DNA from: Antrodiella citrinella
Lineage: Eukaryota; Basidiomycota; Agaricomycetes; Polyporales; Steccherinaceae
NCBI GenBank assembly: GCA_004802725.1
Contig: SGPM01000009.1
Coordinates: forward strand, 62,001 to 126,000
Direction of reading: 5' to 3'
DNA length: 64,000 nucleotides
The position numbers and the translations under genes were made by a program. Every line of letters starts with the position of its first letter. The stretch's first letter is position 1. The notes under the pieces were generated by a model. That model made no database searches and was not told the DNA's origin. It saw only the letters and a list, made by a program, of their open reading frames with translations. Below are positions 22,607-31,992 of the stretch, in pieces.

Positions 22607-23018
22607 ATCATGATGGATGGTACATACCACGCTGTACCCGTATGGTCATCCCATTCGCCTGGACAGAACACGAGATGTTGCTCATTATGAATACCCAGAC
22701 TCCCGTCTGGATAATCCGGTCAAGTATTATTTCATTGACTTTGGAATCTCCTCCCAGTTCGAAGAAGGCGAGTCGTCCAACGTCGTCGGGGAATGGGGAC
22801 CCGTTCATGGTCGACCTTTGGCTCTTGGGACGCGTATACGAGAGAGAATTCTTGGAGGTAAGAAATAACGTGAACTCATCGCATTGATCCGATGTCAATT
22901 CTTCGCAGAAATATCTTGACCTCGAGTTCCTCCGGCCGCTTGTGTCTTCAATGACTGCTGAGCAACCAAGCCAAAGACTATCGGCTCTGGAAGCTCTACA
23001 GATTTTCAATGATATTAC
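22607..23018 (+). pseudogene. Decayed relic of an Agaricomycete-type protein kinase
   Basis: Pieces of the C-lobe of the kinase family expanded in mushrooms occur in order but in different frames: IMMDG (22607, the end of the catalytic-loop region), then LYPYGHPIRLDRTRDV and VKYYFIDFGISSQFEEG (the DFG segment), then in another frame DPFMVDLWLLGRVYEREFLE. A GT..AG intron (about 22859-22909) leads to KYLDLEFLRPLVSSMTAEQP and EALQIFNDI. The stretch between the DFG and the F-helix (normally with a PE motif) is nearly all missing, and a frameshift lies near 22790. No N-lobe or catalytic HRD is visible upstream. It is therefore a dead fragment. The family assignment is from memory of conserved motifs. 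Confidence 0.65.
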
Positions 23019-23641
23019 GATAGGAGCGTTCGGCGCTTCTCGGTCGCGATGGAGGCTGCGCAGGCGAGACGAGTCCCTGTCAGAACGGGATTACTGTCGA
23101 TGTTGCGAAGCAGGGTCTCAGTCAGATTAGCCATATCCTACCTTGAGAAAATGCTCGAGCCACCATACCATGTGATCCTCTGGTACGTCGCATTGTTGTC
23201 ATGATCATATTCAGTCCTTGGCCCGATTCATATCTTCCTCTCGTTATGTTTTCTCTCCCGCACTCTCTTCATGATGGTTGTACCGCTAGTCGCGTATGAT
23301 CCTTATGTCTCAAACACACGCTATAATCTCATGTTGATACGGAATCTTGCAAAGCTGAAATGATAATTCAGGCCGCACTTAGGTCCAAGCCTACGAGGTA
23401 CATCTATTCATGCAATCCCAAAAATTGTTACATGGACGGATCAAAAAACAACAACGAGTAAAGACAGACAATAACAACGATGAAAATACCGCGAATAAAA
23501 CAACTAGGTCAGAAATCACAGGCACAATACATGGTCGAACATCGCCTTTGAAACGAGGACTCGCCACATCTGACCACTACTCGACACCCATTCGAGTCGT
23601 TTACACGAGCTCGATCGGAAGCAGGGAGGACAGATGACACT
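23019..23641. other. Intergenic region, about 620 bp, no gene supported
   Basis: Follows the kinase relic and contains the 3' side of the membrane-protein gene. A/T-rich around 23330-23520. I see no repeat, RNA gene or coding signal. Confidence 0.4.
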
Positions 23642-24380
23642 TCAGACCACGAAAGTTCCCGCCTTGTCACCATGCTGCCCTTCAAAGGATGAACGACGAT
23701 CATCGATGCCCGCCTCCGCTTCAATGTCGCGTTCGGTAATGTCGCGCTCGGACCGACTGGGATGAAAGTAAATGGGGGCGAGAGAAATGTGATATGCGGG
23801 GGGAGCTTGAGCACTATCATCTGTGGCGGTGGTGTCTGAGGCTTGGAGTACCATGTTGGATTTCAGTAGCTCTCGCTATTGTGAGACTTGAGCATGACGA
23901 TGACCATTGATAGAATTTAAAAGAAGTATACATACACGAACATCGGCCTCACGGTGCTTGACTGCCCATCTCATCCTCTTCTCAAATTTTGCGTCGCGTT
24001 CCCACCGATTCATCGCCTTTCTGAGGTTCCAGAGTCCCGATGAATTCTCTGAGTAGACCTCGAGACGGTATGCATCGACGTGATCGAAGCATCTGTTTAT
24101 GACAGCGGCATCAATAACTTGGTGTGGCGCAGTGTCAACAGCGACAAGGAAAATAAGCTCACTGTAATAACTTGGTTCTGGCGATGTCCGCGTCCTCGCT
24201 GTCGATGATGCGACCTGCGACGGCAGCACTGTCCCATACCTTGGTGACCTCGCGCAACGCAGTGTCAGTTTCCCTGATAACACTCGCTCGCGTGCGAAGG
24301 CTGATGCTGCACATCATCGCAATAATAAGCAGCGAGAAAGAGGTGAACATCACGAGGAGTACAGATAAGAGGTCAAACAT
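23642..24380 (-). CDS. Small single-pass membrane protein of unknown function (202 aa)
   Basis: Three exons read cleanly: 24163-24380, 23936-24092 and 23642-23875, with introns of 70 and 60 bases and exact frame at each join. The protein starts MFDLLSVLLVMFTSFSLLII with a hydrophobic segment to about residue 26, a signal anchor or single membrane span. A helical, charged region follows (VIRETDTALREVTKVWDSA, LRKAMNRWERDAKFEKRMRW). The C-terminal third is hydrophilic and Ser/Asp/Glu-rich (APPAYHISLAPIYFHPSRSE), ending DKAGTFVV. I recognise no domain. The consistent splicing argues for a real gene; function unknown. Confidence 0.6.
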
Positions 24381-24983
24381 AGTCTAGCAGTGGTGAAGTC
24401 ACGGGGGATGAGAACAGATGAAGAGCTGCGATGTGGTGATAGAGTCAGAGACTACAGGGAGGTAAAGATGACTCGGGCTATGATCTACGCTCTTGCATTG
24501 CCCTTCAAATACCTTTCGCCACACCTGCCTTTGCAGTCAACCGGAAGTGAGCTTGAAGCGAAGGGCCATACTATGTCGGCACGCTTTAGGTCTCCTTGGT
24601 TTTTTGATAAATTCTGTAGCATTCCGTAAAATCAGAAAGAAAAGCCGGAGGTCTGAGAACCGGTTGTGGTCGAAAGGGAAATTTTATGTCGTGGTCGTGC
24701 TCAACTTGGTTCAGGGATAAACTGACGCCCACAACTTATATCTGGATTTGCTTCGATAATCAAATTCCTCTCGTTCCTGTTCGAAAGACCACGGCATTGC
24801 CATCGCCACAGCGATTCCAGAACGTCGATACACAGTATATTCATAAGTACAGGAATAAATTTCGCTACAACGAATACGCAATCTATAGCGAATAAAGATA
24901 TCGAGGGCCGCCAGAATACACTTGTAGAGATTTCTATCTTCTGTATCCGTACATCCACTACGCCTCAAGCCGGAAGTAAACTC
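24381..24983. other. Intergenic region, about 600 bp, no gene supported
   Basis: Between the start of the small membrane protein gene and the end of Sqt1, both on the minus strand. It should hold the promoter of the former and the 3' end of the latter. The right part (24700-24960) is A/T-richer. Nothing else is seen. Confidence 0.4.
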
Positions 24984-26458
24984 CTACTGGGTATTGAAGA
25001 CCAGACACGCGCCGTCGTCTCCCGCACTGACGATGGTCTCACCGTCGTGTCCAACTGCGGCGCCGAGGACGGGTCCATGGTGCCCTTTGTATTCTTTCAG
25101 CAAAGCTCCCGTACGTGCGTCCCAGGTCTTCAGTGTCTTGTCTGCTGAGGCGGATACTATAACATGCGCTTTGGGTGCTTTCATATTGATCAGAGTCGTG
25201 ATCGCGTCCTGCCAACACTTTTAGTACACAGGTCGATCCCCATTTGATCAGATGAACGAAACATACCTTATGTTCTAGCGTCGCACGCAATCGCATCTTG
25301 CTCAAATCCCAGATACACGCCTTGCCATCCGTCGCACCAGTGACGACAAAACCACCGGTTCCGACTTGTCCTACACCAACCAAGTCCACGAACGCCACAG
25401 CCTCGACACTGTCCTCCTCCGTGTGCCCTCCTAACGCACCGACAACTTCTCCCTTGCTCAGACTCACCACACGGACACCGCCTGCGGAGCCACCAATGAC
25501 TGCAAGCGTACTCGCGGGGTTCACAGCAAGAGATGTGATGGATTCGACGTCGAACCGGGCATCGTGTGCGCCGAGCTTGAATATGGGTGAAGGGGAGCGG
25601 GGATCCCAGAAGATGAGATTACCATCTCCGTCTGCCGTGATAATGCGTTTGCCGTCTGGGGTGAAGTCACCGCATTGTACGGGACCAGTGTGACCTGCAA
25701 ATACTTGCATGGTGTTTCCGGAGGGCACTGCAGACAGAGTCGTCAGATCGAGAAACAAGACATAGATTTGTAAACCTACGTTGCCAGAGCCATACGGTGG
25801 AATCGTTTGAGCCTGCAAGTAGGACGTTTCCTTTGGGATGCCAACGCAGCCACTAGATAGTCATAATGCCCAACTCAGACGTATGCTATGTGGCATACGA
25901 GCAAAGGGGACTCACCACTACTTCATCAGGACCTTGCAGCTCCGTCAAAAATTCCCATGTTTTCCAGTTTTCCTTCCCCACTCTTCTCCAGATCCGAACT
26001 TTCCCATCCATACCACCCGTCGAGACCATCTCCCCATCATTGCTGAACCCAATACTGGACACACTGTCCGTATGTCCCGTCAATTTTACAATCTGCTCCC
26101 CGGTCGTGTAATCCCAGATATACCCATGATCATCCTCCCCTCCCGACGCAGCGATCGTAGCACTGGGGTGCGCAGCGACAGCGAACACGGATGCATTGTG
26201 ATTGGGGAAGTGACGGACGGAGGTGTCCTCGTAGTCGCCCTCGTCTTCCTCTAGTTCATCAGGCTGCAGGTTCCCGTCTTCGTCGATGTGGTAAGACCCG
26301 CTGAGGGGAAGCCCTTGTCCATCATCGTCCTCGTCATCCATGGGCGCATCGTCCCCCTCTCCGAGCTCGATGACGTCGACGACGTCGTTCGGGTCAAGGT
26401 ACTCGGCATCGTCGTCCCCCTCATCGTCGTGATCTTCTTCTCTGCGTGCCGCTGCCAT
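24984..26458 (-). CDS. SQT1: WD40 ribosome-assembly protein Sqt1 / AAMP homologue
   Basis: Sqt1 is the dedicated chaperone of ribosomal protein uL16 (Rpl10) in yeast; AAMP is the animal orthologue. The gene starts at the ATG 26458 with a very acidic leader (AAARREEDHDDEGDDDAEYL, later DDAPMDDEDDDGQG). WD repeats follow: HFPNHNASVFAVAAHPSA, GGEDDHGYIWDYTTGE, LTGHTDSVSSIGFSNDG, MDGKVRIWRR, VFAGHTGPVQCGDFTPDGKR, DGNLIFWDPRS, ATDGKACIWDLSKM, SADKTLKTWDARTG, ending DDGACLVFNTQ. Introns lie at about 25200-25265 and in the 25720-25915 stretch. The acidic N-terminus plus about eight WD repeats and about 430 residues fit Sqt1. It diverges from the TDP2-like gene. Confidence 0.85.
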
Positions 26459-27297
26459 ATCTTGTGATTAGTCGGGGTGGTCGGGTGAGGGTGGGTGCTG
26501 TGAAGTCACTCCGACGACCTCTCTGAGTGTTATAAAGAGGGCGTAGGGTATTCTGACAACCTCCAGAAGATACGATGGGTTATGCTGAGTCAGTGAAGGG
26601 GACCGAGTAAGACTCTCCGAGCTCGCCAAGTGCGATCTCAGACTTATGCGCTCATCCCGGTTCCGAATCCGACAAACTTTTCAAGAAAATGACTCGTGAC
26701 TTCATATGACAACGCAAAATTCACAATTCAACGCATTGTGGGAGGTAAATACGTGCTTGAATCAAGCTAGAATTTCATACAACCAGCGTACGAATTGCGT
26801 ATGAACGGTTCAAAGGACAGGGATCACGAGGCGCAGTAAAGCTTATACACTGCACGGAGCATGATCGCAAATATAGTCGGGAGTCGACTGCAACCGCGGC
26901 GCAATCGTCCAGCGATGAGAACGGAGACGGAGAGCACATCCTTTTCAGTCTATGCAGACCGGAGATCCATAACGTTGGGTCACCCGATGCGCCGAGGTAC
27001 ACTTCGATAGGTACGAGGCTCCATGTTCCACGCCCAGAATTCACAACACGAGGCCGATTGCAGATCAGTCTTTGAGAGTCCACCAATCCGACGTTTGAAG
27101 CAGATATCGTGGGCGTAATCAGACTGCCTTGTATGTCTGCACATTCCGACGCTGGGCCAGTTATTTAAACGGTGGATGGAAGACGGGACGATGGTTTGAG
27201 TGGCCTACCTCGCTCTCGATAACCAGAGTCTCTTCTGAAAATCCACCGTCGACACACCAATTCCCCCGAAGACCGACATCGTCGTCGACAGAGCAAA
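26459..27297. promoter_or_regulatory. Divergent intergenic region between SQT1 and the TDP2-like gene
   Basis: About 840 bp between opposed starts. It must hold both promoters. Short open frames (for example 26775-27086 on the minus strand) show no family features. No TATA box or repeat stands out. Confidence 0.4.
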
Positions 27298-28236
27298 ATG
27301 CAGGATTATATCACGAGACACGTCGTCAAGAGCTTCGGCAGAAAAGTCCAGAGATGGCGGGACTTCATCGACGATGGCCAGAACTATGCCGATCCCAAGT
27401 TCTACCCTTCATCCTTCCAGATCTTCACCTGGAACGTCAACTTCAACGAGCTGCACGCCGTCGAACGCCTCCACACTATCCTAAAATACATCGCGCGCAA
27501 GATACCCAAGCGAAAAGACGGTGTCAAACCGGTGCCCTGCTGCATCCTGTTGCAGGAAGTTGCCCGAGAGGTGTTTCCGGCGTTGTTGGAACATGCCTGG
27601 GTTAGAGCACATTTCCAGATGATCCCGACGACACCCAACGAATGGCCAGTCGGAGCAGCGTATGGCGTCGTCACGCTTGTAGCCAGGTCCCTATGGGTCC
27701 ACCAAGCTCAGTCATTGGTCTTCGGGACCAGCTGCATGGTACGGTCGGCTCTATTCGTTGACATTCGTATGAATATCGAGAGTCTCCGGGTGAATGGAGA
27801 CAGAGTCCAAACGTCGGGTGCGGAGCCAGACCCGGAGGTCGTGATACTGCGTCTAGCAAATACGCATCTGGAGTCGTTGCCTGGAGGTGCTGCAGCCCGA
27901 GTTGTGCAGCTGAACGCCACGGCCGCGCTGCTGCGCGAAGTAGACTGCGGCGTGGTGTGCGGGGACATGAACGCGATTGGGTATAGCGATATCAACCTGC
28001 ACGTCTATGCAGGTTTGAAAGATGCATGGAAGAGAGCAGAGGGTCCGGCAGGGTATACATGGGGATACCAGCCTGTGTGCCAATTTCCGGTGGGCAGGTT
28101 GGATAAAATACTCTATACGCCGTCAGATACGCTGGAGGTAGAAGAGCTAAAGAGAGTCGGTGTTGGGCTGAAGACTCCGGAGGGATACTGGGCGAGTGAC
28201 CATTTTGGACTGCGCACAGTGGTGCGGGTCGTATGA
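27298..28236 (+). CDS. Endonuclease/exonuclease/phosphatase family protein, TDP2-like
   Basis: A single-exon protein of 312 aa with all signatures of the metal-dependent EEP fold in order: FTWNVNF (Asn metal ligand) near residue 43, LLQEVAREVF (Glu) near 82, LANTHLESLPGG (His) near 187, VCGDMNAIG (Asp/Asn) near 222, and WASDHFGLR (Asp-His) near 302. The spacing and NTHLES resemble tyrosyl-DNA phosphodiesterase 2, which frees DNA ends from topoisomerase II adducts. I therefore infer a TDP2-like DNA-repair or related phosphodiesterase activity. No signal peptide is seen. The start ATG 27298 (MQDYITRHVVKSFGRKVQ) is the first in frame. Another EEP subfamily cannot be excluded. Confidence 0.75.
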   Translation: MQDYITRHVVKSFGRKVQRWRDFIDDGQNYADPKFYPSSFQIFTWNVNFNELHAVERLHTILKYIARKIPKRKDGVKPVPCCILLQEVAREVFPALLEHAWVRAHFQMIPTTPNEWPVGAAYGVVTLVARSLWVHQAQSLVFGTSCMVRSALFVDIRMNIESLRVNGDRVQTSGAEPDPEVVILRLANTHLESLPGGAAARVVQLNATAALLREVDCGVVCGDMNAIGYSDINLHVYAGLKDAWKRAEGPAGYTWGYQPVCQFPVGRLDKILYTPSDTLEVEELKRVGVGLKTPEGYWASDHFGLRTVVRVV

Positions 28237-29107
28237 TATAATCCGCGTGCCTAGAATTTCTGGCGTCGCTCGGAGAAGGTCAGTACTAGTACCGGTCAGT
28301 CCGTGTTACGCTCATTATCCGACATGAAACTCACGCGTTATTTGGTGCAGTCAAGGCCTTAAGGCTGCATGAACTCAGCATGCATCAACGTGCACGGAAA
28401 AGCACACGCGGGTGCGATGAGGTCCGTCTTTATTTCCGCTGTCTGTGTAGTTCTTTCCTGTCGACATGTCAATGATATAGTACGCGCCGTTATCAGTGTT
28501 TCAGACGAACCTGCCTGCGACCGCAAGCATGCTGGTATTATACGTTTTCTATGACGTGTTTGGCGTGGTGCAAAATGAAGACGGTATGTCAGCTGATAAC
28601 GCGTACGAGGTAGAACTAGACAGAGTCCGGGGTGGAAGGTTATAACGTGTTCTGGCTAGTGGATGTTTGTGACGAGAACATGGGATCATTGGGATGGATA
28701 TCTTTGGCACCGGAACTGCGCACGAACCGTTGACGACGCTGATGTTGAGGAGCAGCCGTCCGGCGCGGCCATCAGCCGTTCGGAGGTCGACTCGGCGCCC
28801 ACTGTACCGTCACTGTCAGTCTGAACGTCGTGCACGCGACGTCGCCGTCGGCGTTGGCAATGACCACGATACCGAGCAAGACGTGTTCGACGACGGCGGA
28901 GCAGAGACAGCACGACGGGGAGGTGGTAGTGGCCGCAGTGCGGCCGGGACCGAGCGCCGGGGGTAGCGGTGATTCGGCGGGGCGGTTGCCGAGTCTTTAA
29001 AAAGGACACACCGTTGTGGTCTGACTTTTCTCTCAGCATCATCCTTTCCTCATTGCTCCCACCCTCCGTTGCGACCTCCCCCTCTTTCATAGACGTTCTT
29101 GTCAGCC
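28237..29107. other. Intergenic region, about 870 bp, no gene supported
   Basis: Between the TDP2-like gene and the GPI-anchored protein gene. 28750-28970 is GC-rich with several CGACG-type tracts. The last 110 bases before the ATG at 29108 are pyrimidine-rich and follow a TTTAAAAAGG stretch near 28996 that may act as a TATA-like element. Open frames here look random. Confidence 0.4.
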
Positions 29108-30190
29108 ATGAAGTTCTCCGCCTCCATCGTNGCTGTCGCTCTCTTTGTCGCAGGTGTTGTTGCCCAGAGCACGCCCATGATCAACACTCCGTATGTCCCA
29201 CGATCTTCAACATGACGCGTGTCTCCTGTCTCAACCGTTTTTCATCCCAGCGAGAATGTCGTTGTGTGCGAACCTACCCTCCTCACGTTCTCTGGAGGTG
29301 TCCGTAAGTACTCGCAGTTCCTTTTGACATTCGCGCTNACTCACATACGACAACTTTTTCAGCTCCCTATATTCTGGTACGCAGCGTTTGAGATGTCCTC
29401 GCAATTTTCTAGACTCACGACACGATCCAATGTGGTGTTCTTCAAAATAGAAGTGAGTCCAAATGCTAGGTGCTTCTGTCCGTGTTTATACTGACCTGTA
29501 TCGCAGNGTCCTCCCCGGCTCGCAGCCCAGCGCAGCTCCTCTTGAGCANTACACTGGCCTCACTGGTACCAGCTTCACGTGGAACTCTAACATCGCAGCA
29601 GGTATGTTTTGTCTTTTTCGTTGTGGTCGACGCGACAGTGGCTGAGTCTACTTTTAGGAACCCAGATTGGCCTCACCCTCCGCGACAGCACCGGTGCCTC
29701 CGGTCAGACCGCTCCATTCCCNATCAACTCCGGAGGTGAGTTGACCAATTCCTTCCTCATGCACCGTACTCTAAAGCCCTCTTAGGTGACACGAGCTGCT
29801 TGGCCTCTGCTTCCGGTGGTGCTGCCTCCAGCGGCGCCTCAACCGCCACTAGCGGAGCTTCGTCCGTCCCTTCTTCCGGCACCGGTTCAGCCAGTTCTGC
29901 GACATCTACTGCCGCTTCTACCACCCCTTCCGCCACTAGCCCCACNCCTTCTACCACTCCTTCTGCTACCAGCACTCATGCCACTAGCACTGCTTCTGAC
30001 ACNTCCTCTCAGTAAGTGTCATTCAAGTCGAATGACGATTAGAACGCTCAAAATTTGTTTTAGCTCTTCCGCAACGAGTGGTTCTCCCACTCCCAGCCCC
30101 TCTGCCACCGGTTCCGANGCTGGAGCTCTCTCTGCCTCGCTGGGCTTCGCTGGTGTTGTTGGTCTCGCTGTTGCTGCCATTTTGGCTTAA
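29108..30190 (+). CDS. Ser/Thr-rich GPI-anchored cell-surface protein
   Basis: A secreted wall or surface protein of the Ser-Thr-rich GPI-anchored family common in Agaricomycetes. It begins with a signal peptide (MKFSASIV, then AVALFVAGVVAQ). A Kre9/Knh1-like N-terminal domain follows, spread over small exons (ENVVVCEPTLLTFSGG, PPYIL, LPGSQPSAAPLEQYTGLTGT, NSNIAAGTQIGLTLRDSTGA). After GDTSCLASAS comes a long Ser/Thr/Ala/Pro-rich stalk, and the C-terminus (GALSASLGFAGVVGLAVAAI) is a GPI-attachment hydrophobic tail. Stop TAA is at 30188-30190. Several single N bases fall inside (29131, 29549, 29722 and others), so some residues are unknown. The join near 29390-29515 is uncertain, because an N sits at the acceptor and frame is kept only if that base is extra or another small exon exists. 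Confidence 0.8.
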
Positions 30191-31099
30191 GCGCAGCGTA
30201 GTTCTTCCCCNAAAAGGACTCTTAATGGTGATCTCGCAACGGACTTATTCGACAGACTCTTTTTCCTTGGGGCATATGGATCGGTGTCTTGTCCTTCTTT
30301 CTTGAAGTATAGTGTTCTTCTGTCTCACCGTTCATAATGNCTGACACTATTCTCAATCCTTTTTCCANACACGTTACTTTGCTTCTAGGTCTAGAGCTCA
30401 AAGACACTTGACGCTTGGATGTGTTTACTCTACTTTTCTTNTCCATTTTTGCTCATTCACGCCTTGTTCACGCCNTTTCGACGTTTACTTTTAGCGCTTC
30501 CTACTACCCCTCGTTGCGGATGACTGGAACTTGTTTGTAGTGCCTACTATACCAGCAATGTTTTATTACTTGATTGCACCCTTAGACACTCNAGAAGTTA
30601 TGACACGTCGTTACGATCCACGAAACCCGCAGTATTCGAANACATCAATGGTGTTCGTCGTGCTCACTTCGCAGTATGAACGTCTGCGGTGCGCACTTGA
30701 CTTGTCACTGGCAGCAATCAATGGCACTCATGAGCACTGCATGAGTGANAATACTGCAGCCCATGCCATGCTGGTCAAGAACAATGAGTTAGTTGCAACA
30801 CTTCTCACTTGTGTCGTAGTCACCGTTCTGGTCGCAAGGAGACAACAGTGGTAGTAAAAGCCGATATGCGCGTCACACCATCCGAGTCTGACCTTCAACC
30901 ACAACAACTACGAGCGGAANCCTAACGGCAATGCTATTGTCTGCCGGTAGAGGAGAGTTCTACTTAATCCAGGATATCACACCAAGATGCTCTCTATCGT
31001 CTTTTACACANTGCGAACCGTAGCTCACCAATCCCGCCAAGTAAGANTAAGTTCGCGTCTGTCCTTCTGCACCGCACACGTCTCATACATTTCCANAGG

Positions 31100-31220
31100 T
31101 CGCAGCAGTACCTTGAACTTNATGAGGAAGATGGGTCGGATTGTTACGACTTTGAAGTACAGTGGCGCGACCGGTTCACCTTTCCGGACGCGGTTGGCTA
31201 TACTTTNAGACCGCGTCAAC
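31100..31220 (+). pseudogene. N-terminal relic of an Agaricomycete-type protein kinase
   Basis: A single open stretch codes a run ending GSDCYDFEVQWRDRFTF and then AVGYTLRPR. The W-R-D..GY.LRPR pattern is the signature just before the kinase core in the mushroom-expanded kinase family, where it is normally followed by a Pro/Trp-rich segment and the kinase lobes. Here the frame runs into unrelated sequence and the MITE, and no kinase core follows. It is therefore a fragment. The family link is from memory and needs a search. Confidence 0.45.
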
Positions 31221-31267
31221 TGTTACTACACCCTCCATCGCCACAATTTTTTGATGGGCGTTTGTCC

Positions 31268-31468
31268 AGGGGAGTCCAGGCTCCTTCCCACCGCCGTGTT
31301 CGTGAGGGGGTCGTAGCGAAACATAAAAACCGTATTCAGACGAAANNCTATGTAATGGTACTCAGACCTAAGAAACCCCTCCAAACTTTAAAACTCCCTC
31401 ACTTAGTGTATGTTTTCGCTACGACCCCCCTCACGAACACGGCGGTGGGAAGGAGCCTGAGGGGAGTC
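31268..31468. mobile_element. Miniature inverted-repeat transposable element (183 bp) with 9-bp target duplication
   Basis: The element spans 31277-31459. Its left terminal repeat (31277-31321, starting CAGGCTCCTTCCCACCGCC) is the reverse complement of the right one (31414-31459), differing only by one extra base in a G run over 45-46 bases. The interior is about 92 bp of A/T-rich sequence with two N bases and no coding capacity. The 9-bp word AGGGGAGTC stands directly outside both ends (31268-31276 and 31460-31468), as a target-site duplication should. A 9-bp duplication with long terminal repeats is typical of Mutator-like (MULE) elements, so this is probably a non-autonomous MULE-type MITE. 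No other copy is in the window. Confidence 0.85.
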
Positions 31469-31992
31469 TTGCTTTGTCCATCATCTGCCTCGGTCAGTAC
31501 TTCTGCCAATCTGAACCCTCGAGCCTCAAGCTCTCAAGCTCTCACTGGTCTCAGATCTCAAGAACACTNTTGGGAGTCTTGGGACTACAGTTCGCTGGGA
31601 ATTCAGGCGTTCATGCCCACGCGTTCGCGCTCAACTGACTGGCTTATTGTGCGATGTTTAGCCGGGCACAATGTGTTCGTGTGATGTAGTACCGGGCTTT
31701 TCCCGTGGAAACAGACGTTCGCAAGTTTATGTGCTTGTCACACTGGGGCAATGCTACCGATTCTTCGCCTTTCGCTTACCCCGCATTACCCCAGAAATTA
31801 TCCTGAAACTGGCTGTTTGCAACCCACGGCAGTACCCCCTGGGGTCATCCGCTTGCCATAGAGAAGCCATTCGAGATTATCCCGGATGATACTCTGATCC
31901 AACATATGTAGCAGCTGCCTTTTAGACTTTATACTCGATGCTCTTCTGACCTGCCCCCTTCCTTTGGACGTCGACACGCTGGTTCTCCCTCA

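Larger units (their letters stand above)
29131..31569. other. Patch of scattered single unresolved bases (N), first cluster
   Basis: Single N characters occur at intervals of tens to a few hundred bases from 29131 to 31569, with one NN at about 31346. None occurs outside this patch and the one at 39188-40516. They look like ambiguous consensus calls, not gap filler. Coding calls across this patch are less certain. Confidence 0.85.
30191..31992. other. Gene-poor region, 1.8 kb, with a kinase relic and a MITE
   Basis: No intact gene is found between the GPI-anchored protein and the sugar transporter. It holds the kinase relic at 31100-31220, the MITE at 31277-31459 and, near 31744-31794, a small imperfect hairpin (CTGGGGCAATGC paired with GCATTACCCCAG). 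The rest shows no coding signal. Confidence 0.55.

Noticed and set aside
28694..28966. A 90-codon Arg/Gly-rich frame upstream of the GPI-anchored protein
   Set aside because: The composition follows local GC-rich sequence; no homologous motif and no splice support.
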